Source: an uncultured Thermomicrobiales bacterium (lineage in GTDB: Bacteria > Chloroflexota > Chloroflexia > Thermomicrobiales > CADCWN01). From it: a stretch of DNA of 41,565 nt. Of this stretch, positions 27,364-34,100 are shown piece after piece (the stretch's first letter is position 1; every line of letters begins with the position of its first letter). Both the position numbers and the translations under genes were made by a program. The notes under the pieces were generated by a model that ran no database searches, had not been told where the DNA came from, and worked only from the letters and a program-made list of their open reading frames with translations. The DNA lies in the NCBI GenBank assembly GCA_902806415.1, contig CADCWN010000394.1, forward strand, positions 1-41,565, read 5' to 3'.

Positions 27364-27392
27364 ATTGTAATAGTTGAGTCGTCCCGTGTCAA
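27364..27392 (-). promoter_or_regulatory. Near-consensus housekeeping promoter of dnaJ
   Basis: On the minus strand TTGACA (27392-27387), 17 bases, then TACAAT (27369-27364), with a leader of about 65 bases to ATG 27293. Confidence 0.8.
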
Positions 27393-27497
27393 CCTTTCTT
27401 AGTGTTGATCTACGGCTTACGCGCCAGTCGGGGTTCATCCCCTTGCCGTTCCCCATTCCCTCCATCCGTGAGCGCGGCGAAATGTGGCGTAACGAAC

Positions 27498-27530
27498 GCG
27501 CCCCGCCCCCCTTGTGAGGGGGCGGGGCGC
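27498..27530 (-). terminator. Terminator after the DUF4126 gene
   Basis: A 13-bp GC-only stem (27498-27510 with 27518-27530) with a 7-base loop, 28 bases past the stop of the DUF4126 gene. Confidence 0.7.
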
Positions 27531-27557
27531 GACCATGCGCGGATGGCGGGAGCCGAC

Positions 27558-28130
27558 TCAGCCGGTGGCATATCCGCCTCGTGTCGCCGCGCGGCGTGCG
27601 CGTCGCCGCCGCACGATGAGTGCCAGGAAGAGGCAGAGCACCAGCAGGAAGACCACGACGAGGACCGGGGCGAAGATCGCCAGGAGCGCGCCGAACAGCG
27701 ACAGGAGATCCTCGATGATGCTGACGACCGGGTTGCCGAGCCCGCCGGTGGTCGCGGTCACCAGCGGGCGGGCGGTGGCCTTGGTGGCGTGGACGCCGCC
27801 CGCGACGAGCAAGCCCAGCAGCGCGGCGAGGACCGGGTTGATCGTACCTGCCCCGTTGCTCGACAGGAAGAGTGCCCCACCAGCGGCGGGGCGCACCACG
27901 GTGTTGATGATATCGTTGACATGATCGACGCCCGGCACCTTGTCGGCCAGCACCTCGATGGTCAGCAGCACGGTCAGCACGCCGAGTCCGACGGGGCTAC
28001 TGAGCACGTCATACGGCGCGTTGAGGTCGGCGTAGCCCGCCCGCCCGGCGATCCCGAGCAGGAGGAGCGGGATGTAGGCGTTGAGCCCCGCCGCGCCCGC
28101 CAGGCCGAAGCCGCTGAAGATGCCGTCCAT
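27558..28130 (-). CDS. DUF4126 family membrane protein
   Basis: Predicted 190 residues. The start GIFSGFGLAGAAGLNAYIPLL is the hallmark of DUF4126, followed by about five hydrophobic segments and ending in an Arg-rich cytoplasmic tail (VRRRRARRAA). Family function is unknown. Conserved pieces are DKVPGVDHVNDIINTVVRPA and a Gly-rich repeat (LLGLLVAGGVHATKA). ATG 28130 or the preceding GTG 28133 could be the start. It lies 27 bases after the DUF4013 gene and is probably co-transcribed with it. Confidence 0.78.
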   Translation of the reverse strand: MDGIFSGFGLAGAAGLNAYIPLLLLGIAGRAGYADLNAPYDVLSSPVGLGVLTVLLTIEVLADKVPGVDHVNDIINTVVRPAAGGALFLSSNGAGTINPVLAALLGLLVAGGVHATKATARPLVTATTGGLGNPVVSIIEDLLSLFGALLAIFAPVLVVVFLLVLCLFLALIVRRRRARRAATRGGYATG

Positions 28131-28157
28131 CACCGTGACCCTCGTGCCGCGCGACCG

Positions 28158-28874
28158 TTAGAACGGTCGCGCCTGGCCATACTGCTGACCGTAGCCCGGC
28201 GTGGCACCTTGCGTAGCCCGATGTGCTTGCCCGTAGAGGTGGTAAATCATCAGATAGGCGTAGAAGGCGGTGAAGGCCGCGCCGATGAAGCAGGCGATGA
28301 TGCCGATTCCCGCGAGGAGCGGCACCAGGAAAGAGTTGATCAGGGCGATGATGACGAAGATGCCGATATTCTGGCGGACCGTGGCGATGACCGCGCCGAA
28401 TTGCAGGGCGCTGCCGATGTCACTGGTGACGGCGAAACGACCCATCGCGGCCGGGAGGACGACGGCGACTGCGAGGCTGACGATGAAGTTGATACAACTC
28501 CCCAGGAGGCTGAGCACACCACCAGCCGCAGCCGCCCCATCATTGCCCGATGAACTCAGAACAATGTTCGGCAGACTGAAGACGAGGCTGATAAGGATCG
28601 CTGGCAGCGAATAGACCAGGGCAACGACCCAGCCCTTGAATCCCTCGATCCATTTGTTGCCGAAGTCATCCCATTCCGGCAGGGGCTGCGGATTGCCATT
28701 GATGACGTTCCGTGTAGTCATGATCATGTAGCCGCCGACAACCGGGAAGGTGAAGAGCCAGCCGACGAGCGTGACGATACCGGCGAGGATGAGACCGCCA
28801 CCGATCAGTATCTTGGTGAGCCACTTCGGGTCTTCCGTGACGAACGTAAACGCCTTGCCGATGTCCAGGTTCAT
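28158..28874 (-). CDS. DUF4013 family membrane protein
   Basis: Predicted 238 residues. The N-terminus (IGKAFTFVTEDPKWLTKILI) and the first helices (GGYMIMTTRNVINGNPQPLP, then EWDDFGNKWIEGFKGWVVAL) are typical of DUF4013, an uncharacterised family of polytopic membrane proteins. About six hydrophobic segments are seen; the end is a Tyr/Gln/Pro tail (GYGQQYGQARPF). A good GGGAGAG precedes ATG 28874. No function can be assigned. Confidence 0.75.
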   Translation of the reverse strand: MNLDIGKAFTFVTEDPKWLTKILIGGGLILAGIVTLVGWLFTFPVVGGYMIMTTRNVINGNPQPLPEWDDFGNKWIEGFKGWVVALVYSLPAILISLVFSLPNIVLSSSGNDGAAAAGGVLSLLGSCINFIVSLAVAVVLPAAMGRFAVTSDIGSALQFGAVIATVRQNIGIFVIIALINSFLVPLLAGIGIIACFIGAAFTAFYAYLMIYHLYGQAHRATQGATPGYGQQYGQARPF

Positions 28875-29217
28875 CGTTCTCTCCCTAACATACCGCTACT
28901 TCAATCTCGCCCCCCGGGCTTATGAGTAACCTTGTTGCCCCTCGCCCAACTAAGTACGTATCGCGGCGCTGAAGCGTTACGCCCGACACAAACCGCTCCC
29001 AGCACGCCCCCTCCCTGCGGCGTGGCAGATCGGTCACGTTGGTGCGTCATCGCCAGCTATGCCGCGATTGTACACCATCCCTGACTCGACTGGAACAGGT
29101 TTGTGGCGGGGAAAGCCCAGGACTTTCGGGTGATGGAGAGCGCCCTTGCGTCACCACTCCGTTCGGGGCGCACGCGCCTCTCCTAGTGCGACGCACGCCA
29201 AGCGACCCATGGTTTAC
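28875..29217. other. Gene-free stretch upstream of the DUF4013 gene
   Basis: I see no protein-like frame. It contains a candidate promoter at 29095-29067 and an isolated TACGTA motif (28954-28961) like that at the DUF2382 and LysM promoters, but without their -24 element. No repeat array is present here. Confidence 0.4.
29067..29095 (-). promoter_or_regulatory. Possible promoter of the DUF4013-DUF4126 operon
   Basis: On the minus strand TTCCAG (29095-29090), 17 bases, then TACAAT (29072-29067). The -35 is weak and the implied leader is long (about 190 bases). Confidence 0.4.
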
Positions 29218-30708
29218 TCAGTCGCCCGGAGACGCCGCCGTATCGCCCTCCCGTCCCGGGGCGCGCGGCGGGAGCAGACCGATCACGAGCAGCAGGACGG
29301 CGATCAGGAACAGTCCCAACGACCAGAAAATCCGGTCGCTCGGCGGGGAGAAGGCGTAGGGCTGGAACGAAGGGAGACGCTTCGGCCAGATCTCGCCCGC
29401 GTTCGCCGCCCAGGTGGTGAAAAGCGCGTTGTGGCCGTCCGGCTGGTTGTACATCAGTCGCGGCGCGGCCAGGAAGCCGCCCATGATGATCAGTCCGGGT
29501 ACACCCAGCAGTCCCACCGCACCCGCGACGATCGCCCCGCGTGCCCCCTTCGCCCAGCAGGCGATCGGCGCGATCGCCAGCGGCGCGATCGGCGCGAGGT
29601 AGCGCGCCGCCGGACCCCATTCGCCCCACCAAACCCGGTAGAACGCGACGAGCGCGAGGTACGGCAGGACCACCGCCAGGAGACCCCCCGCGTCGGCACG
29701 ATTGATCCGCCAGAGCACGCCGAGTCCCACCGCCGTCAGCAGATAGATCGGCGCGTGGATCAGCAAGCCCCACTGCTCGTCGAGGAAGAGGCCGAAACCG
29801 GCGTTGACGATCTCGATCGGGGTGTTGAAGCCCGCGTGATCCTCGGTCGAGGGGAATGGCTTGCCGTAGATGGCGACCCAGTAGGCCAGGAGGGCGATCG
29901 CCGCGAGGGCCGGTGGGGCCAGCCCCGCCAGGCGTCGTCGCCACGAGCGCTCGCGCAACCAGCCGCCGACCAGAATCGCGACGAGCCCGAGGACCGCCGG
30001 GATGAAGCGCGCGTGCAGCCACGGCAGCGTGGCGATGGCGCAGCCGACGCCGAACCATTGCCAGCCGTTGTTCTCCGGCTCGCGCGCCCGGCGGAAGGTG
30101 TAGACGAGGGCCAGCGCGGCGAAGATTTCGGGGAAGATCAGGTAGGCGTAGCTCATCAGCGGGTTGGCGAAGACGAGCGGGAGGGCCAGCAGGGTCGCGG
30201 CGGGCCAGCCGTGGCCGTACCGCCGCGCCAGCAGGATCATGTTGGCCGCGACGAGCGCGGCGACGAGATTGAGGAAGATGATCGTCGCGAGTCGCCCGCC
30301 GAGCAGGTAGGGACCGGCGATCAGCAGCGCCACGCCGAGGCCGTGCTTCGAGAAGAGGCCGGGGCGGACACCCTTGGCGGGGTGCGGCGGGAGTTCGCGC
30401 GGGAAGGCGGGCCAGCCTTGCCAACCCGCCGGGAGCGGGTCGGGCGGGTAGAACGAGCGATAGTCTCCCCGGGCGTAGTTGTTGCTCTCGTCGAGGTCGC
30501 CGTCGCGGGCGAGCGAGAGGATGGTCATGACATAAAACGGTTCGTCGCCGGTGAGCGGGGTCAGTGCCTCCATAATGCGCGGGATGAAGAGGGCGTAGAC
30601 GCCGAGGCACGCCAGGACAATCAGGGCCAGGCGCGCGGGCGTCCCGAGGCGATCGGCTGCTCTCGTCCTCGGTGCGAGATTGGCCCGGTCGCGCGCAACC
30701 AGCGTCAT
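29218..30708 (-). CDS. GT-C type membrane glycosyltransferase
   Basis: Predicted 496-residue polytopic membrane protein with around ten hydrophobic segments. Near the first extracytoplasmic loop it has LTPLTGDEPFYVMTILSL; the acidic GDEP motif after helix 1 is typical of GT-C enzymes (ArnT/PMT/GT39 group), which use lipid-linked sugars outside the membrane. A second loop holds RSFYPPDPLPAGW and KHGLGVALL. The acceptor cannot be read. Its ATG (30708) overlaps the stop of the upstream GT4 gene in an ATGA, so the two are translationally coupled. Confidence 0.8.
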   Translation of the reverse strand: MTLVARDRANLAPRTRAADRLGTPARLALIVLACLGVYALFIPRIMEALTPLTGDEPFYVMTILSLARDGDLDESNNYARGDYRSFYPPDPLPAGWQGWPAFPRELPPHPAKGVRPGLFSKHGLGVALLIAGPYLLGGRLATIIFLNLVAALVAANMILLARRYGHGWPAATLLALPLVFANPLMSYAYLIFPEIFAALALVYTFRRAREPENNGWQWFGVGCAIATLPWLHARFIPAVLGLVAILVGGWLRERSWRRRLAGLAPPALAAIALLAYWVAIYGKPFPSTEDHAGFNTPIEIVNAGFGLFLDEQWGLLIHAPIYLLTAVGLGVLWRINRADAGGLLAVVLPYLALVAFYRVWWGEWGPAARYLAPIAPLAIAPIACWAKGARGAIVAGAVGLLGVPGLIIMGGFLAAPRLMYNQPDGHNALFTTWAANAGEIWPKRLPSFQPYAFSPPSDRIFWSLGLFLIAVLLLVIGLLPPRAPGREGDTAASPGD

Positions 30709-32003
30709 CGCGCCCCGCCCCGCCGCCGGCGCGCGGCCTGCCGGGCGAGCGCCGCGAGCGCGCGGTCATAGGTGGCCTCCGCGCGCGCGACGAGGCGTTC
30801 CCAGGCGAACTCGTCCCAGGCGCGCCGCGCCGCCGCCGCGCCGAGAGCCTGTCGGCGCGCGGGCGCGTCCAGCAGATCGGCCACCGCCGCGCCGAACGCC
30901 GCCGCGTCGCCGGGCGGGGTCAGCACGCCGCTGCTGCCCGGTTCGAGGTATTCCCGATTCTGGCCGACCGCGTCGGCGACGATCGGTCGGGCCGCCGCCA
31001 TCAGGTCGAGGGTCTTGACTGAGCACTTGGCCCGATTGATCAGCGTGTCGTCGTAGGGGAGGATCGCCACGTCGCCGACGGCGAGGGTCGCCGGCAGATC
31101 GGCCCATTCGACCCACGGCAGGTGGGTGATCGCCTCGCCAACCGCCGCCTCCCGCGCGGCGGCGAGGAGGGCGCGCTCCTCCCCGTGAAAGCCATGCCCG
31201 ACGACGAGCAGCCGGGCCTCCGGCACCCGCTCGCGCACGGCGCGCAGGATCGCCACGGGGCGGGTCGGGTCGAATTCGACGAATCGCGTATAGAGGAGGA
31301 TAGTCGGGGCATCACCCAGCCCGAGGTCGCGCCGTACCCCTGCGGCGCGTGCGCGGGCCTGCGCCCAGCCGCCGTGCCGTTTGGGGATGATCCCGTTCGG
31401 CAGATAGGTCACGCGGTCGCGCGCCAGCCCGAACCCCCAGAGCTGCGCCTCCAGTGTCCGGCTCGCGGCGGTGGCGGCGGCGGCGCGACGCGGCAATGAC
31501 CGCTCCTGCCAGGCGAAGAGGGCGCGCTGCGGGGCGCTGTAGAGGCCGCTGTCGTTCCAGCCGCCCGCACCCTCCCAGTCGTCGGTATCGACCACGATCG
31601 GATAGTGTCGCTCCAGCCCGAGCGCCGCCAGCGCGCCGTGCCCTTTCGGCTTGAAGATGTGGAGGAGATCGGGCGCGAGTGTGCGGATCGCGGCGCGCAG
31701 GCGGTGGACGATCCCCGCCATCTCGAAGCGGCGCGGCAGCGCGATGTGCCGGATTGTCACGCCATCCTCGACCCAGGATTGCCCACTGCGCGCCGGATCA
31801 TCCCAGGGTGGGAGGAGCAGCGTCACCCGCTGGCCACGCGCGACCAGGGCGGTCGCCAGTGGCAGGGCGCGCGTGCTGGCCGTCGCTTTCGGCGCGAGGC
31901 CGAACGGGGCGACCATGACGATATGGCGGGGGGCGCGTTCCACCGGTCCTCGCTGGGCGATCGGGGGAGGTGTGGCCGATAGGGGCGATGATACCAGCGC
32001 CAT
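30705..32003 (-). CDS. GT4 (group 1) glycosyltransferase
   Basis: Predicted 432 residues with the GT-B fold. Features: APRHIVMVAPFGLAPKATAS at the start of domain 1, DLLHIFKPKGHGALAALGLE, PTILLYTRFVEFDPTRP at the domain junction, and donor-site pieces NRAKCSVKTLDLMAAARPIV and NREYLEPGSSGVLTPPGD. The usual second Glu of the E-x7-E element is not obvious, so the catalytic site is a variant. ATG 32003 is preferred; ATG 32024 is the next option upstream. It is the first gene of a two-gene unit with the GT-C enzyme. Confidence 0.82.
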   Translation of the reverse strand: MALVSSPLSATPPPIAQRGPVERAPRHIVMVAPFGLAPKATASTRALPLATALVARGQRVTLLLPPWDDPARSGQSWVEDGVTIRHIALPRRFEMAGIVHRLRAAIRTLAPDLLHIFKPKGHGALAALGLERHYPIVVDTDDWEGAGGWNDSGLYSAPQRALFAWQERSLPRRAAAATAASRTLEAQLWGFGLARDRVTYLPNGIIPKRHGGWAQARARAAGVRRDLGLGDAPTILLYTRFVEFDPTRPVAILRAVRERVPEARLLVVGHGFHGEERALLAAAREAAVGEAITHLPWVEWADLPATLAVGDVAILPYDDTLINRAKCSVKTLDLMAAARPIVADAVGQNREYLEPGSSGVLTPPGDAAAFGAAVADLLDAPARRQALGAAAARRAWDEFAWERLVARAEATYDRALAALARQAARRRRGGAR

Positions 32004-32049
32004 TGGTCGGGCGACAACGCGCATACCGGGGTGGGAGAGATACCTTAAA

Positions 32050-32283
32050 CCACAGAGCGCATAGAGCGCACAGAGACGGGGCGAGAGAACGAGAAGGATG
32101 AAAGAGGGGAGCATTAACATATGGAGCGCGCAGGGCGCGCGGGGCGGAGAGGGCGACGTCAGGGACCATAGAGGGAGACACGTCTTCACGCCAGTCGTCG
32201 GCCCCTTCAGATACTTGTCGCCCGCTTCCTTCCCCTCGTGCTGCTCATTTTTCTCTCGTTCCCTCTCTGTGTGCTCTGTGGTT
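32050..32283. repeat. Inverted nonamer repeats (CACAGAG family) in a gene-free stretch
   Basis: CCACAGAGCG-CATAGAGCG-CACAGAG (32050-32075) faces CTCTGTGTG-CTCTGTGGTT (32265-32284) in the opposite sense, enclosing about 190 bases with no gene. The same nonamer occurs at 22715-22741. The interior has a purine-rich patch (32084-32110) and a GC-rich degenerate copy (32120-32155). Confidence 0.7.
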
Positions 32284-32333
32284 CAACCCTCGTACCCGCG
32301 TTCGATCGCTGCGCCTTGTTGAGCAGACAATAG

Positions 32334-32361
32334 AGCGGGCCGGTCATCTGACCGGCCCGCT
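32334..32361 (-). terminator. Terminator of lexA
   Basis: AGCGGGCCGGT (32334-32344) pairs with ACCGGCCCGCT (32351-32361) around CATCTG, 26 bases past the lexA stop. Confidence 0.75.
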
Positions 32362-32387
32362 GGCGACAAAATGGCTGTGTGGAGGTT

Positions 32388-33050
32388 TTAGTTGAGGGTG
32401 CGGAAGACCGAGACGAGGCGACCCTTGATCTCGACGTTGCTCGCGCGGGTATAAATCGGCTCCATCGTCGAGTTCGCCGGCTGGAGGCGGATTTCGGAGC
32501 CTTCGTGGTAGATCCGCTTCAGGGTCGTCGCGCGCTCTTCTTTCAACCAGGCGGCCACGATCTCACCGTTCTCGGCCGCGACCTGGCGGCGGAGGATGAC
32601 CAGATCGCCATCGTCGACCAGCGCGTCGATCATCGACTTCCCCTTCACACGCAGGGCGAAGAGCCCGTCGAGACGCGGCGGCAGGAGATCGAGATTCACC
32701 TCGACATTCTCGGCGAATTCCCCTTCGGCCAGGTCGTCCGGCACGTCGATCGGCACACCGGCGGCGATCTGCCCGAGCAGCGGGATCGCGGCGACGCGAC
32801 TGTTCGCCCCATTGCTCGGCGGATTCACCACCTCGATCCCGCGCGAGATGTGTCGGTTGCGGCGGATGTGGCTCCGGTCTTCGAGGATGTTGAGGTTGTA
32901 ATCGACAACGCTCGTCGAGACCGGCTTGCCGCTCGCCGCCGGCTTGAGATGCCCCTGGATTTCACGGATGGTCGGCGGGTAGCCGCGCTTCGCGTAAAAA
33001 TCCCCGATAAAGCTGAGGATCTGCTGCTGTCTGGCCGATAGATCTTTCAT
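32388..33050 (-). CDS. lexA: LexA, SOS repressor and self-cleaving protease
   Basis: Predicted 220 residues. The N-terminal winged helix (1-75) has the family signature LSARQQQILSFIGDFYAKRG and PPTIREIQ. The C-terminal peptidase domain has the cleavage site Ala97-Gly98 (QIAAGVP), catalytic Ser139 in VKGKSM and Lys178 in TTLKRI. RecA filaments on single-stranded DNA trigger self-cleavage and release SOS genes. The true start is ATG 33050 with GAGGGAG upstream; the longer frame runs into the promoter. An SOS box in its own promoter shows autoregulation, and a second box controls the Rad52-like operon at 3075. Confidence 0.97.
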   Translation of the reverse strand: MKDLSARQQQILSFIGDFYAKRGYPPTIREIQGHLKPAASGKPVSTSVVDYNLNILEDRSHIRRNRHISRGIEVVNPPSNGANSRVAAIPLLGQIAAGVPIDVPDDLAEGEFAENVEVNLDLLPPRLDGLFALRVKGKSMIDALVDDGDLVILRRQVAAENGEIVAAWLKEERATTLKRIYHEGSEIRLQPANSTMEPIYTRASNVEIKGRLVSVFRTLN

Positions 33051-33173
33051 CGCGCTGCGCTCCCTCTCGCTGGTGTACGGGCTGGTACACGACGGTTCCC
33101 AAGCCATCGTCCGTGCCGTTGTGTGGGGTGACCTGCACACCGTGCCGGGACGGTCCGGCTGCTCTTGCCCTCC

Positions 33174-33203
33174 ATTATAGGAGCGAACAGATGTTCGTGT
33201 CAA
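33174..33203 (-). promoter_or_regulatory. lexA promoter with SOS box
   Basis: On the minus strand TTGACA (33203-33198), 18 bases, then TATAAT (33179-33174). The spacer holds the perfect palindrome-type box CGAACAGATGTTCG (33197-33184). LexA would block polymerase by sitting between -35 and -10. Confidence 0.93.
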
Positions 33204-33324
33204 GCGGTCACAACGGGATCGTCAGATTCTAGCGGCGGGGAATGCGGGGAGAAGGCTCGGGAGCATGGAGACGTGCCACGCAACAGTAATGCCTTACCTG
33301 CGAAAGCCGGGACCATTGGGGGAA

Positions 33325-33352
33325 TTACGTGATGTTCGTCGCTGAGTACAAT
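33325..33352 (+). promoter_or_regulatory. Possible promoter of the CvpA-family gene
   Basis: TTACGT (33325-33330), 16 bases, then TACAAT (33347-33352), about 65 bases before ATG 33417. Confidence 0.4.
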
Positions 33353-33416
33353 AGTCGTACCAGCGTGATCAGGCGGTCCCGATCCCGGTCTTCGGGTCAG
33401 GCAAGGGGTACTCACA

Positions 33417-33986
33417 ATGACCAATCTTTTCGATCTTTTGATCATGGCGCTCTTCGGTGGCACCGTGCTACTCTCGTTCTTGGGTGGCTTGGGGAAAGTC
33501 TTCTCGACGCTGGTCGGGATCTATGGCGGGATGCTGCTCGCCGCCTGGTTCTACCAGCCATTCACAAGCGTGGTATTGGCACGATTCTTCCCGCAGATGA
33601 CCGAGTTTACCGGTCACCTCACGGCGTTCCTGCTGCTGCTGTTCCTGGCTTCGCTGGCGATCGCGATCGGGTTGGGCCGGAATTACGCGCTGACACAATT
33701 GGCGCGACGTACCGGGATCCTTAACAACCTCACCGGTGGTGCGCTCGGGGTCGTGGTCGCCATCTTCGCCACGATCCTCGCGACGATGGTCACGAGCCTG
33801 CTGCTACAACTGGTCAACGCCACGGCGGCCCTGGGCTCCAGCCCGACGGTGGCCGTCCTGCAAGTCGAGCTGACCAACTCGACGCTGGTGCCGCTCTTTC
33901 TCAAAGTCGCCCCGGCGATTATCCTGCCATTGATGCCGTTCCTCCACCAGGGGCTCCCGCCTCTCCTGGCACCCGGCGGTTTCTAA
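33417..33986 (+). CDS. CvpA-family membrane protein
   Basis: Predicted 189 residues with about four hydrophobic segments (first at 4-40: LLIMALFGGTVLLSFLGGLG). The order and the stretch GKVFSTLVGIYGGMLLAAWF fit the CvpA/YshB family, named from colicin V production but of unclear biochemical role. ATG 33417 follows AAGGGG. It stands directly upstream of mutS2, as the CvpA-family gene yshB stands near mutS2 in Bacillus, which supports the assignment. Confidence 0.75.
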   Translation: MTNLFDLLIMALFGGTVLLSFLGGLGKVFSTLVGIYGGMLLAAWFYQPFTSVVLARFFPQMTEFTGHLTAFLLLLFLASLAIAIGLGRNYALTQLARRTGILNNLTGGALGVVVAIFATILATMVTSLLLQLVNATAALGSSPTVAVLQVELTNSTLVPLFLKVAPAIILPLMPFLHQGLPPLLAPGGF

Positions 33987-34007
33987 AGCGCTCGGCCCCG
34001 CCCCCCG

Positions 34008-34037
34008 TTCGTCGCCCGCGCCCCGGTAGGGTACAAT
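34008..34037 (+). promoter_or_regulatory. Possible mutS2 promoter
   Basis: TTCGTC (34008-34013), 18 bases, then TACAAT (34032-34037), overlapping the gap after the CvpA gene. Confidence 0.4.
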
Positions 34038-34053
34038 TTGTCCATGCTGTGTG

Positions 34054-34080
34054 CAGCCCCCGGCAAGTCGCCGGGGGCTG
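34054..34080 (+). terminator. Hairpin in the mutS2 leader
   Basis: An 11-bp stem (34054-34064 with 34070-34080) with a 5-base loop lies between the putative -10 box (34032-34037) and the mutS2 start at 34101, and 68 bases after the CvpA gene. Without a T-run it may be a terminator of the CvpA transcript or an attenuator of mutS2. Confidence 0.45.
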
Positions 34081-34100
34081 TGGATTGGGAGGCCAGACTG

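Noticed and set aside
27294..27400. A CIRCE heat-shock operator before dnaJ
   Set aside because: No TTAGCACTC-N9-GAGTGCTAA pattern; only a housekeeping promoter is seen.
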